Positions 33,723 through 44,404 of a stretch of DNA of 64,000 bases are shown piece after piece. The stretch spans positions 62,001 through 126,000 of the forward strand of contig JBAKBP010001587.1 of assembly GCA_037953745.1 (NCBI GenBank), in the 5' to 3' direction. The stretch comes from Lithodes maja (lineage: Eukaryota; Arthropoda; Malacostraca; Decapoda; Lithodidae). The translations under genes were made by a program, and so were the position numbers. How positions within the stretch are numbered: the stretch's first letter is position 1; each line of letters begins with the position of its first letter. The notes beneath the pieces are model-generated. The model saw only the letters and a list, made by a program, of their open reading frames with translations. It was not told the origin of the DNA and ran no database searches.

Positions 33723-35426
33723 CTACCCAGGATCATATACCCTTGAACGACCATCTGCAACCACGTTGTCACAACCGGCAATATGGCGTATGTCCAGGTT
33801 ATATACCAATAACCTTAGTGACCACCTGGTCAGCCTCATATTCCGATTGTGAAACTGGTCCAAGAACTTGAGAGGGTGATGATCTGGGTAAACTACAACG
33901 ACCGGACCATAGGCTGGAAGACAGACCTCGAAATGCCTCAGAGCAAGTACAACCGCCAGCAGCTCCTCCTCGACAACAGAGCAGCTCCCCTGGGCCGAAT
34001 TGTACTTCTCCGAGCAGAAACTAACAGGATGCTCCAGCCCATCATCGTCCTTTTCCACAAGGACGGCACCAGCCCCCACACCACTAGCCTCCGTTGCTAG
34101 TTGGAAAGGTAGGCTAAAGTCAGGGGCCCTGAGGATCGGGTGAGTGCACAACAGGTGTTTTACTTCTCTAAACACTTTCTCACACTCAGGCGCCCAATTG
34201 AACTTCTTATCCTTCCAGTTATCCTCCACCTGAGCTTGACTGTCCCGTTCTCCTTCTCCACCTTGACTGCTAAACGTCATCACAGGCACAGTGAGAGGCT
34301 CAGGGGGGTGCCTCCCATACTCCTTCATGGGATTAACATGACATAATTGATTGCGCTTCCGTCTGTCTGGAGTGGCTACCAAGTAAACCAGGTCCGATAG
34401 CTCCTCCACCACCCTATAAGGACCAGTGTACTTCGCGGATAAGGGGTGACCTACAAGGGGCAGTAGAATCAACACCTCCTGACCCACGTGAAACTCCCTG
34501 AGTTCAACCTTGAGGCCGTACCTGTCCTTCATGAGGGCCTGAGAGCTAGTCAAATTACGGCCAGCCAACTCCAGACTGTGCAACATCCGTTCTCGACTGT
34601 TGAGGACACACTTGAGCATAGAATAAGGTTTTTCTGCGCCCTCCCATACTTCTTCAACCATATGGAGAGGCCCTCTGACACGGTGTCCAAAGACGAGCTC
34701 ATCAGGGCCGAATCCCAAACTCTCCCCAGATACCTCCCACACAACAAACAAAACCTGCGGGTAACCATACCGGGAAAAATACACTAGCAAGCTTCGGACC
34801 ACCGTCTTCGCCGACCCATTTCTCATAGGGTACGCGTCAGGGTACCTTGTTGCCACACCTCCCGACTGTGCAACACTGTCCTCCTTCAACTCGACAGCAC
34901 CGGTACCACATTCAAGAACCTCCGGGTCTTCCAATTGCAACTTACGAATGTCCGAAGGAGCAAGCCTATCCAAGTGTTTGCGAAACAACTCATGCCCCCC
35001 TCCTACATTAAATTTGGCCTCCCGTTGCTCTCTCTCTGCATACCGTTGCTGTCTCATCGTCTTTTTAAGCCCATCCACTGCCCCTTCAGGAACAGTTACT
35101 GGGTCTTCTTCAGACTCGATATTTGGTCCTAATACTGAGTCCCCGAGAATGTCCGCTGATACTAAACTCTCAACCGCATCAACTTTCAACCCCTTCTCGG
35201 TACCCTTCCTCCGCTGATCTAAAGATTGTTGACCAGAATGTGACTCCCTGGATGCAGAATCTCCGGTGACAACACACGCCATAGGCTGTCCCGGACACTT
35301 CTCAACCCACTCCTGCTCCTCCCTACTCACGTCGGCCGGCTTCTCGGCATCGACCAAGGGGGGTAGGTCCCGCAAAGTCATTGCCGGGAAGGAGGTCGAC
35401 GCCCCCAACAGGTAACTTCTCCACAA
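33723..35426 (-). pseudogene. Element B fused pol remnant, 567 codons
   Basis: One open frame joining non-adjacent parts of pol. It starts in the protease/linker (AEKPADVSREEQEW). It jumps from VAQSGG to VATRYPDAYPMRNG (about 136 residues lost, covering the zinc module and first catalytic Asp). It jumps again from SRYGYPQ to VLFVVWEVSGESLGF (about 68 lost, with the second Asp and the Glu). The integrase C-terminus follows, then VEDNW joins KDKKFNWAPECE (about 320 lost, the whole RT palm with YLDD). RNase H follows with TEASG in place of TDASG and IAGCDNVVADGRS at the end. Lengths are estimated against element C. It cannot encode active integrase or RT. Confidence 0.9.
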
Positions 35427-35850
35427 TCCCTACATCCAGGTCCCGAGTCACACCATCAACTTCCACCTTCATTCTTACAAGCGGGTATGACCTTGTTGCA
35501 TTAACTCCCTGAACCACAACCACCCGCGCCGTATTGACAGGTTTACCAGTGAAATTTCTCAACAGTGTTTGCGATGCCCCAGTGTCACGCAAAATTCTCA
35601 CCTCATGTCTTCTACCCCCCCACTCCACACAACCGAGTCCCCTGTGGTCACTAAAGGCATCACGGACAGGGAATAAGCCTTCCGGATCCTTCTGCACTGG
35701 CAGTGTATTTACCTCGGAAGAAATGCCTCTAACAAACTCTGATGTCCTCTTGAACACTCCAATGCCGTGAGCAAAAGACACGGCTGCTGGAGGAGGTCGA
35801 CTAGGGCACTCATTTGCCTTATGACCCTCCTGGTGGCAACTAAAACACAT
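35323..35850 (-). pseudogene. Element B CCHC knuckle and protease
   Basis: The frame holds CFSCHQEGHKANEC (CCHC; C2, C5, H10, C15 of this frame) and the aspartic protease DTGASQTLLRNF, with RSYPLVRMKVEVDG and VDLLPGNDF. It overlaps the gag frame by a few bases (35840-35850) in another frame, and the next pol frame starts by a shift near 35370. The two shifts separate gag, protease and the pol remnant. The protease looks complete. Confidence 0.85.
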
Positions 35851-37222
35851 AAATTTTTGGTTTCGGCTTATACTGTGATGTAAAAGGCCCCTGACTTTTC
35901 ACATACGGTGTGGTGTAAGGTTTGGATTCAGTTTTAGTTTCATGGCTCTTCTGTTTAAATGTGTCATTGTTACGGGGAGGGGGAGGATAACGGTCCTTAG
36001 CACTTACATCGTACTTCTGTGAGGACCCGCAACCCCGAATCAACGACAGCCGTCGATCAGCCATTTCTGCTGCTTCGACTAGAGTTCTTGGGTTTTTCTC
36101 CTTCAAGTTCAAAGTTAGATCACCGCCCGTGCTCTTAAAGAACTGCTCCAACATCATTAACTGCTTAATTTCATCAAATGTTGTGACCTTCTCAGATCGG
36201 AGCCAGTTCCCCATAGCATCGGACAAGTCCCGGGCGTGTTCCAAAAAGGTGCTATCTCTTCCCTTAGTTACACCCCGGAACTTCAAACGGTACGTTTCTG
36301 GTTGCAATTCGTAAGCCCTCAGGACAGCCTCCTTGAGATCCTCGTACACAATACATAACTCCAAAGGTAACGCATCGTAGGCTTTAAGACCCTTGCCTAT
36401 TAATCTAGAGGATACAAGTGCTGCCCATTTATTCTCTGGCCACTGGTGTTCCTGGCACTTCTTCTCAAAGCGTGTGAAAAATTCTGTTACACCACTCTCA
36501 TCAAACACCGGAACCAGTTTCAATAAGTGCGAGAGAGATTGATCATGAACACGGTTACCAGCCCCAAGTCGCTGTCCCGTTGCCTCTACTCGCGACTTCT
36601 CTACGTCCATGTCGGCACAGTACCTAGTCGACTCTAAGTCAGCTTGGATTTTTGCTAGCTTGGCTCTCTCTTCTAACTTGGCTAATTCTAATTGCTGCTG
36701 AAGCTCACCTGCCCTGATAGCCTTTCTCTCTTCGATCTTAGCTAATTCGAGCTGAAGCAATAATTCTGGAGATAACCCTGAAGGAGGTGAAGGTGCTACA
36801 ATGTTTGAAAATACCGGTGGTCCCCCCAGGGGCAACCCACCCTGCCAGCCACCACCCAACTGCGGAAGCGTACCCGGGGTCGGCAAACTACGGGGATGGC
36901 TGGGAGTCGAGTGTAGGGGAAGCAAGGCCGAAGGGCTCTGAGCACTCAACCCGTCTCGCTCACCAGTCACCCTGCCCAGTACACACGTTATCAAGTTATC
37001 CTTGGTCATGCTGCTAGTAACCGCATGACCGATAGCTGTGGCCAGGCATTGAAGACCGCACCGATCCATACCCTCCAACCGCTCGGCAGTAACAGGCCAT
37101 TGCAAAAATATCCTAGCATCCTCCTCACAGTTCACCCGATTAACCCTTTCATCATACTGCTGTTCCTCAGTCTCGACATTACGTACTGTGTCTCCATTCT
37201 CCTCTGATCCGGTATAAGACAT
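35840..37222 (-). CDS. Element B gag
   Basis: The likely start is the ATG at 37222 (MSYTGSEENG). Order: an N-terminal acidic region; a Pro-rich stretch (TPSHPRSLPTPGTLPQ); a coiled coil of ELAK-type repeats (LELAKIEERKAIRAGELQQQ, LELAKLEERAKLAKIQADLE); then the SCAN/Ty3-gag-like core (LVPVFDESGVTEFFTRFEKK, YELQPETYRLKFRGVTKGRD). The frame ends at KPKIYVF just before the CCHC by a frameshift. The zinc knuckle is therefore in a separate frame. Capsid-like function is inferred from position and homology with A and C. Confidence 0.8.
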   Translation of the reverse strand: MSYTGSEENGDTVRNVETEEQQYDERVNRVNCEEDARIFLQWPVTAERLEGMDRCGLQCLATAIGHAVTSSMTKDNLITCVLGRVTGERDGLSAQSPSALLPLHSTPSHPRSLPTPGTLPQLGGGWQGGLPLGGPPVFSNIVAPSPPSGLSPELLLQLELAKIEERKAIRAGELQQQLELAKLEERAKLAKIQADLESTRYCADMDVEKSRVEATGQRLGAGNRVHDQSLSHLLKLVPVFDESGVTEFFTRFEKKCQEHQWPENKWAALVSSRLIGKGLKAYDALPLELCIVYEDLKEAVLRAYELQPETYRLKFRGVTKGRDSTFLEHARDLSDAMGNWLRSEKVTTFDEIKQLMMLEQFFKSTGGDLTLNLKEKNPRTLVEAAEMADRRLSLIRGCGSSQKYDVSAKDRYPPPPRNNDTFKQKSHETKTESKPYTTPYVKSQGPFTSQYKPKPKIYVF

Positions 37223-37419
37223 GATGCACACAAAAATTTCTCACCACAATATTCAGAAAAGAAGCACCCCAAACTCTTATACCTCGATATACACACAAAA
37301 ATTCTCGGAAATACTCAAGGGCTATACTATGTTGCAAAAAAAAATTATTCTTGTTGATCCCCGCAAAATATTCTCCAAAACAACAAATGTTCCCTGCTAA
37401 TAAATGTAGGTTCACCAAA

Positions 37420-37437
37420 TCCTAGGTAAGGTCGCCA
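37420..37437 (-). other. Primer-binding site of element B
   Basis: In sense, AA then TGGCGACCTTACC directly after the 5' LTR end CGTAACA. The first eight bases would pair with a tRNA ending GGTCGCCA (Arg-like); the assignment needs a tRNA search. Confidence 0.6.
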
Positions 37438-37439
37438 TT

Positions 37440-39229
37440 TGTTACGACTGGGGTTCAAATATATCAGGGCTCTTATTCATTGGACTAGTAATGGCATAAA
37501 TGTTACAACGGAAAGCGCTAGCTCCAACCTCTGAAGTATATTCCCAGTGAACAAAGAACACAAATACTCTACAGAGTTCTATATGCAATAATAGGCTATC
37601 AAACTCTCAATAAATGTGCGTCTACTCTAGGCTTAATGTTATGTGAAACAGCCTATTTCTACCTATAACCGAAGGTGCTTGGTTATGGTATACAAAGTAA
37701 GGTGGTAAGAGAAGTTACAGCTTACGTTACTTTAATCAATAAATGTCAGGCACTCCTGCATGAAAGAAAGTGCACTAAAGTCCTTCAACACTAACAAGGA
37801 ATCTTCTTTAAATGTTAGATGCTGTAAAGATGCTCGTATCGGAAATGGAACCCAAAAAGGCAGGCAGTGGAACAATGCTCGTGCAGGCTATGCACACAAA
37901 AAGGCAGAATATATATAATGCCGTCGGAGCCAAGAATATCCTAAACACTACAACACTAATAATTATCGCCACGACAAGGCAGTATTCCTATCAACAAAAA
38001 GAGCCTAAGTCGTTTGTGTCTCAATACATCAAACTAGGCTACGAAATGCTTGTGTAATCATAAATGGGTATGCATAAAAAGAGTAATTAGGTTAATATAC
38101 TTAATGTCTACTGTGACTGATAAAGTCTAGCTAGAGTCAATGATACGAGATACTGGTGCGCATGGCATGCTGCATAGCCTAGTGCAAATCTCAAGTCTGT
38201 GCATCAAATATTACGTTATAATGAAGGGTAGCTCTCTTGAGAAACCTTAATACCGAAGTAGTAAGCGTTCTCCTGGCGTACCTCAAAGACAAACAATCGA
38301 GACTAGAACAGTGCAGAATGGTATAGGCAAAAAGCCCTCATTCGTGCATGCTCTACTCTCAATGGCACACAGACTAGAATTTACTCAATCAACTCCAGTT
38401 CTCAGGTATGTCGTGCCGCTTTTAACTGAAACCAGCACTCATAGGAAACAATACCTATAATATCAGACTCCTAGTCTAGCATTATCTAATCCAGCAGAAC
38501 ACTAATAATTATAGGAAGCGGCAATATGAAAGCCAACCAATGCTTCGTGATCCACTTATCTTAACAACTAACATACACAGGCTATATCAGACCTTAACAC
38601 ACAATACAACTGGCCAGCATGAAGCTGATTTTGCAGAGTTAACCAGAGGGGGTATAATATTAATAAAAGGTGGTGAAAGATATGGAAAATGAGAGAGATA
38701 GGCAGAGGAAAAGATTCTCAGGTACGGAGCGGGGATAGATAGCAAGGGAAAAAAGATGGGTGTGTTCTAGAAACCAGATCTGAGGGAGAGAGTGGCGAGG
38801 AACTGTATATATACTCGCACTAGCTCGAGCCGCGTGGGAAAAAGGCGGTTACAAGTCGACTAACCACTAACAAAGCTTGCAGCATGGTAAGGACCTCCCT
38901 CTACCAACCCCCGCGAGGCAGCCAGCCGTGACGTCATCGAGCGGGACAAAAAACACTGCGCGCCCCCTCTCACTCTGTTCTACTCCCTCTCTCTCTCCCA
39001 GATCCTATCATTACTAGTTAATGATAAAACATATACTTTACAATTAAATATATAAAGCCTTGACATGGGCGAAAACAAAGAGCCTTTCTGGACTGCCCAT
39101 GATACGAGCTTTCATATGAAATAAAGCACACTCTAATACATAAACTGTAGCCCCATCCACTGCCCTGGCGATCCTAGTGAGTCACTGTAGGACAAGCCAT
39201 GCGGTTCTAACGGAGTGGTCAACGTCACA
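37440..39229 (-). repeat. 5' LTR of element B
   Basis: 1790 bp, TGTTACGACTGG to AACGTCACA on the plus strand, carrying the empty TTAA site at 38101-38104. Confidence 0.9.
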
Positions 39230-39665
39230 GATCTCAGCCAATTCCCAAAACATCGGACAGCTCCCGGGCATGTTCCAAAAAGGTGCTCTCCCGACCCTTG
39301 GTAACACCCCGGAACTTCAACCTGTACGTCTCTGGTTGTAGTTCGTATGCTCTCAGGACAGCCTCCTTGAGTTCCTCATAGATAATGCAAGACTCTATAG
39401 GCAATGCATCATAAGCCCTGAGTCCCTTGCCCACAAGTCTAGAGGAAACAAGGGGGATGCCCACTTCTCCCCAGGCCACTGGTGTTCCTGGCACTTCTTC
39501 TCGAATCTCATGAAAAATTCGGTGACACCCGACTCATCAAATACAGGGACTAGCTTCAACAGGTGCGACAAAGACTGATCATGCGCACGATTCCCACCAC
39601 CGAGACGTTGCCCTGTCGTTTCCACCCGAGTCTTCTCAAGATCGATATCTGCACGGTACCTGGTA
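39230..39665 (-). repeat. 435-bp duplicated gag segment, right copy
   Basis: Second copy of 30536-30970. It continues beyond 39665 into the upstream gag of A, so this is the copy contiguous with the 5' part of A. Confidence 0.9.
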
Positions 39666-40297
39666 GACTCAGCCTCCGACTCGGATTTTATTCTCGCGAG
39701 TTCGAGATCAGTCTGTTGTTTAGCCTTAGCGAGTTCGAGATCCGTCTGTTGTTTAACCTTAGCGAGTTCGAGATCAGCCTGTCGCTTAGCCTCTATCTTA
39801 GCGAGTTCGAGACGATCCTCACGCTCAGCCTGCATCTTAGCCATCTCAAGCTGGAAGAGCATTTCTGTAGTGAAACCTCGAGGAGGAGGTGCAACTATTG
39901 GAGGCCCACCCAGCGATCCTAAACCATGCTGCCAGCGGCTATCGGCCTGCGGGAACGTACTAAACTCCGGCATCCTAGAGGTCCCGATGGGAGTAGAGTG
40001 GAGGGGGGGCTCGAGCAGAAGTCCCCGAGCACCCTCTCCACCCTGGACCTCACTAGCCGCCCCCAGTACGCAAGCCCTCAAATCATTCTTCTTGATGCCA
40101 TGAGCCACCTTAAGCCCCATGAGGGGAGCCAAACACTGTAGACCATACTTGCTAATTCCCTCTAGTCGATCAGCTGTTATAGGCACCTCCAAAAACTTCT
40201 TTGCGGCCTCCTGACTAGTTACTAACCCCCCTGGCATCTGCCCATCAGAGCCTGCATCATTCCCTGAACTCTCAGTATGATCTGATTCGTCTCCCAT
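39234..40297 (-). pseudogene. Element A gag N-terminal part
   Basis: The most likely start is the ATG at 40297 (MGDESDHTES). An N-terminal domain (TADRLEGISKYGLQCLAPLM) and a Pro-rich part precede a coiled coil built of 11-residue repeats (LELAKVKQQTD, LELAKAKQQTD, LELARIKSESE; 33-bp DNA period at 39690-39790). The capsid core (LLKLVPVFDESGVTEFFMRF) is then broken by a frameshift near 39455 (AGGGGGATG on plus). The following frame runs to the B junction. Confidence 0.85.
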
Positions 40298-40499
40298 TGT
40301 GTCCACCAAAAATGTTCACGTTTATAAAAAAAAAGTAGAAGTACCCAAGCTCCTATGTAGCACTATTCACTTGCCAAAAATGTCTGAAGACTCTCAAGTG
40401 CTATACTACTTTGCCAAAAAAAAAAATTACATGCCCACTATATTCCTCAATAAAACAAATGACCACAACAATCCTGCAATTATCTCTTAGTTCACAAGA

Positions 40500-40517
40500 T
40501 CCTGAGCTAGGTCGCCA
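40500..40517 (-). other. Primer-binding site of element A
   Basis: In sense, TGGCGACCTAGCTCAGG two bases after the 5' LTR. It shares TGGCGACCT with B and C. Confidence 0.6.
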
Positions 40518-40519
40518 TT

Positions 40520-42221
40520 TGTTACGATCCAGGTTCTCAAAGACACAGGGCTCTTCAACATTGGACTAGATAATGGCAAAAAGCAACAACGGTAACACTA
40601 GATCCAACCCCTGCCTTAAACTCTGGAAAACAAAACACCATTACCGCCCTGAGTCGTGCCTGGACAACGAGGTATCCTATGACTCAGTAACTGGTGCACA
40701 CACACTAGGCTGACGCTCAATGAAACAGCCTATTCTCAAACAGTAAAAGATTACTTGATTAAGTTACACAAAGAAAAGATAGTTAACGTGATTAATTAAC
40801 GTTACGGTAGATACTCAAATAACTGGCACTCCTGTATTAAAGAAAGTGCAATGCTAGTCCTGCAACATCAACTGGAAACTTCTGAAATAAGTCTGATGCT
40901 GGGAAGATGTTCGTAAAGAATCTTGAACAATTATAATGCAGAATACGGGTCACAATAAATGCTAGGACATATAGTAATAATAGGCAGGCGAATAATAAAG
41001 ACTGCGCAAAGGTAGTAATACTCGACAACTAAAGAAATGCTTTGTGACACAACGCAACAGCCTTCTCGGGTTGTGCAACTCAACAACAACCTCGGCTCAA
41101 AAGTGCAGTGAATAATAATGCTGCATACATATAATAATGGGGCTTATCTCTAACCAGTGTCTGCTCAGTTAATAAAGTCTAGCTGGGGTATCAAGGCAGG
41201 GCAACAATGGGCGAGCATACGGCTCGTAGCCTAACGTTGTCCGAGGGTGGTATAATGAAGATTACGTTATATGACGGGGATGCTCTCTTGATAAATCTAG
41301 GTCTCTAGTACCTAGCTCTATCCTGGCGATCCCTCAGAAGTCAACACAAAGAGGCAGCACTATGTTGTGAGGGATAGGCTATGGCCCTCTCACACCACAG
41401 CGCTGTGCTCGCAAAGTAAACCAACCCGAAGACAACTTAGGCTCCCACAGTACCTGTCGATGTCGTGCAGAGCTTAGCTAACACTGCACACCTCGGAGAC
41501 AACGACACAGTAACCTTACCCCTAGTCTAGCTTTAGATAACCAAGCAGAATCACTCAACACCTTGCAAGGGAGACATATACCGGTCTACAACCTTCCCGA
41601 GAGAGGACACATACGGAAAAGTCCGTCTCTCTAAACCTCAATAAAGCATAATACCTCCTTAACCTAATACATGGAAATATCTGAGAGCTTCGCGTACAAT
41701 ACGACTGGTCGACGGTGAACGTGCTGAAACCAGAAGGGATGTTGAGTTTAATAAAGATTAGAGAATGAGAAAGGAGAAGTCGAGAGAGAGAGATAGTATG
41801 CAAAGTAGCGAGTATGGGGGACAGAATTGCAAAGGATGTAGGCGATACGCGTGTCAGGCAAGCTCTGAGCTGGTAAAGAACACGAGGCCGCGACGGGAAG
41901 GGACTAGTTGACCACCCGGCCGCCAACGCCGTCAGCGCCCAAGCGAGCCGCGTCATAGCTCACCTCGCTGCCGGGTGTACCCCTTCACACTCCCTCGCTC
42001 GCCTCCCACACAAGCAACATTTATATTATAGCGAATATAAAATATAAGGCGCGGTCACAGACCAAAACAAAGACCATTTCTAGACTGTCTGTGGCAACAC
42101 GACACTAATGAAATAAAGCAGATCATTCTAGGACAACTGTAGCCTATCCCCCCATCCTGGCGAGTGCTAGCGAGCTGCAATGCCCCACGCAACCATTCTG
42201 CTAACGCCGGGAGGCGTCACA
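40520..42221 (-). repeat. 5' LTR of element A
   Basis: 1702 bp, TGTTACGATCC to GCGTCACA on plus, followed by target duplication CAAC. Confidence 0.9.
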
Positions 42222-42279
42222 CAACCTAGAAGGGTCACTAGATCTGTTGTTGCTTGATTTCCTTTGTACTCCTTTGTAC
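42222..42279 (+). mobile_element. CR1 3' terminus (displaced by element A)
   Basis: Continues from 24308 across the CAAC duplication: CTAGAAGGGTCACTAGATCT, TGTTGTTGCTTGATTT, then CCTTTGTACT twice. It ends where LINE-A resumes. It resembles the LINE-A 3' UTR at 42590-42662. Confidence 0.75.
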
Positions 42280-42662
42280 TCTACGTAGGGGACGTAGTAC
42301 CCGTCTGGCAACACAATCCCACCCTTACTCTGCGCAACTCTCCAACCCAATAGTGAAACTTTACTCTCAATCCTTTTTCTATTCAACAGCTGAGTTCTGG
42401 AACTCTCTCCCAGAATCAGTCTTTCCCTCTTCCTATGACTTACATTGCTTCAAACTCCGTGTGTCCAGCATTTTGCCTCAAACGTCCCTTGATGTTGGCC
42501 CTGTCACTCTTTCAATTCTGGAGGAGGCACTCGCTACATATATGTCTGCCTTTTGTCTCCCTCACTCACATAGAAAACAAAAACAAATAATAAAAACAGT
42601 GTTTTGGAGGGCACGTAACCTCGAGGGGTTGCATGACCTGTTGTTGTTTGTTTTCCTTTGTA
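42280..42662 (+). mobile_element. LINE-A copy 2, 3' part (resumes after nested insertions)
   Basis: Begins TCTACGTAGGGGACGTAG, exactly the continuation of ACCACCTCC at 18736 as seen in the uninterrupted copy at 7910-7930. The coding tail (FYSTAEFWNSLPESVFPSSY, DLHCFKLRVSS) runs to the CLPHSHRK end, then a 3' UTR with CAGTGTTTTGGAGGGCACG and TTCCTTTGTACTC. A long (CT)n follows. Confidence 0.85.
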
Positions 42663-42692
42663 CTCTCTCTCTCTCTCTCTCTCTCACTCTTC

Positions 42693-42757
<65 letters not shown>
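42661..42757. repeat. (CT)n microsatellite
   Basis: About 95 bases of CT with one interruption (ACTCTTCCTAT). It may have seeded from the LINE-A tail TACTCTCTCT. Confidence 0.95.
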
Positions 42758-42758
<1 letters not shown>

Positions 42759-42779
42759 GTGACCCCCATATTTAATATA

Positions 42780-43708
42780 GATTTGTTTTGTTATAACAAA
42801 GTATAGCGTCCCGGTATACAATATATTTGGTTACCAATATATGACTACGTTTAACTTAAACAAACACCTGTCGTAGTGAAATGGTGCTGAACAAAATATA
42901 GTAAAAAATATATATACATTTTTTTTTAAGATAAAATATTAGGAATAATCAAATTGGCTACTTCAACGTGATAACAATAAGTATCTTCATCCCAGCTTCA
43001 CCTGAGAGTTAGTGTAAAGTTGGAATACTTAAATGTAACTTTTTAAGAGCTCATAATTATTATAATATCATTATATTATTTGCACCTAATTTCTTAAACA
43101 TCTCTTTTTGAGTTAACACTTTATTTGTATCGGGCTGGGGTAAGAATTCCTCCAGTTATGTTAAGTCAGTCAAAGCACTTTGTAAATAAGTTCCTAGATT
43201 GGTGTATTACTATTTATCCATTCCAGTATACAAGGACTCATTTGTTATTGTATTATGAATTTATGGGACCATTATATTAATTATGACACATTTTAACAAT
43301 TTAATCTGGTTTTCATTGGACGATTTTATGCAAAGTATGAAGGGTATATGGATTTCAGAGGGTCAATTAAGATAGTTTTTACCCATATAGTTACCAAAAT
43401 TCCTTCCTAATCTATATGAAATCGTCTAATGATAGCCAGCATATACAATCAAAATGCGTCATAATCCTCAAAGGATTAGGTCTCAGTAAACCAGCTCGCA
43501 TTCTTTTTGTATCTGCCCTTTTATTAGATTGTATTAAGATTAGACAGGATTTGCAGTTTTCAGACACTTAATTGAGATCGAGTTTAACCCTTTGATTCAT
43601 AGTATTCGAAATACAGAGATATAAGTTTAAAAGCGTCAGTCAGTGTCATATGGAAGCCAGACTCGAACTACACATATTGTTAGAATGTATTCCTTATAAA
43701 CCGTCCTG
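42780..43708. other. Unclassified AT-rich stretch
   Basis: No gene or repeat recognised. Confidence 0.5.
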
Positions 43709-43782
43709 GTGGTGTAATGGTTAAGGTGGCAAAAATATGTGTGTGATAACCCGGGTTCGAATCCCGGTGGATCATATATACT
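43709..43782 (+). mobile_element. tRNA-like sequence (SINE head or tRNA pseudogene)
   Basis: Has an A-box-like TGGTGTAATGGTTAAGG and a T arm CCGGG-TTCGAAT-CCCGG with a perfect 5-bp stem. The acceptor arms (TCCTGGT vs TGGATCA) and the anticodon stem do not pair, so it is not a working tRNA. No clear SINE body is recognised downstream. Confidence 0.55.
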
Positions 43783-44151
43783 TTAATTAATTTCATTGGG
43801 GGTGTGGTGGTGAGATTAATAAAAATAATATTACATAATAATATTTGCATTATTTGGCTACCAATATTGACAATGTAGTTTATTTTTCTTTATTGCTAAA
43901 TTTCCTTCCTAAGCTGAGTAAACTTGCCTAGCAAACATAAAATGGAAAAGGCGCTATGTTACTGAAAGAGTTCAATTGAATCAAGTCATTACTTATATTT
44001 CTTAGATCATAAAATATCCTTCTATAATTTCCACCTAATTTCCTCAACATATCTTTAGAGTTCTCAGTATATTTTGGGGGGCTGAAGTACGAGTTTCTGC
44101 TTTACACATTTGATCAACTTATGCTAATCCAGACGAAGCACTTTATAAATT
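43783..44151. other. Unclassified AT-rich stretch
   Basis: Nothing recognised. Confidence 0.5.
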
Positions 44152-44364
44152 AAGCTGGTATCACACGAGAGCTTTTATAGTCAACATTCGATGATCAACA
44201 TTTTTCTGGCAACATTTCTGGATTATTTTGCACTTGTATCGGAAACTAGACTAATGATAGATGAATTTGGGTAACAGAAAAATATTAAATGTTGACCTTA
44301 TAAGCTACCAGACCAGTGTTGAGGATACATGTTGAGTGAAAAAGTGCTCGTGTGATACCGGCTT
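44152..44364. mobile_element. 213-bp MITE with terminal inverted repeats
   Basis: The left end AAGCTGGTATCACACGAG and right end CTCGTGTGATACCGGCTT are inverted repeats with one mismatch in 18. The interior also has internal symmetry around TCAACATT and AATGTTGA. No convincing target duplication and no ORF are present. The superfamily is unassigned. Confidence 0.7.
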
Positions 44365-44404
44365 TGGTGTCTCTGCTGGTTTATTAATGCTAACAAATAT
44401 TTAT

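Larger units (their letters stand above)
30974..39229 (-). mobile_element. LTR retrotransposon B (Gmr1-like), deleted, nested in A
   Basis: The plus-strand left LTR is 30974-33248 (3' LTR in sense, including a 479-bp MITE). The right LTR is 37440-39229 (5' LTR). LTR identity is about 98.5% by eye. The internal region (4.2 kb) keeps the PBS, gag, protease, parts of integrase, RNase H and PPT, but lacks the RT palm and integrase catalytic residues. Outside bases (ATT at left, GAT at right) do not form a target duplication. It is non-autonomous. Confidence 0.9.
24313..42221 (-). mobile_element. LTR retrotransposon A (Gmr1-like), complete with LTRs, split by B
   Basis: Sense is the minus strand. 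The 5' LTR is 40520-42221 and the 3' LTR 24313-26018; both start TGTGACG and end CGTAACA in sense. Target duplication CAAC lies at 24309-24312 and 42222-42225. The internal region encodes gag, CCHC, protease, integrase, RT and RNase H in that order. Element B and a 435-bp duplication interrupt gag. LTRs differ by about a dozen substitutions plus one 4-base indel in 1.7 kb by eye, so it is fairly recent. It is inserted in the CR1 3' UTR. Confidence 0.9.

Noticed and set aside
30536..39665. 435-bp flanking repeats as the target duplication of B
   Set aside because: Retroviral-type integrases make 4-6 bp duplications, so a 435-bp one is not plausible.
43709..43782. Possible functional tRNA gene
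   Set aside because: T arm is good but acceptor and anticodon stems fail.
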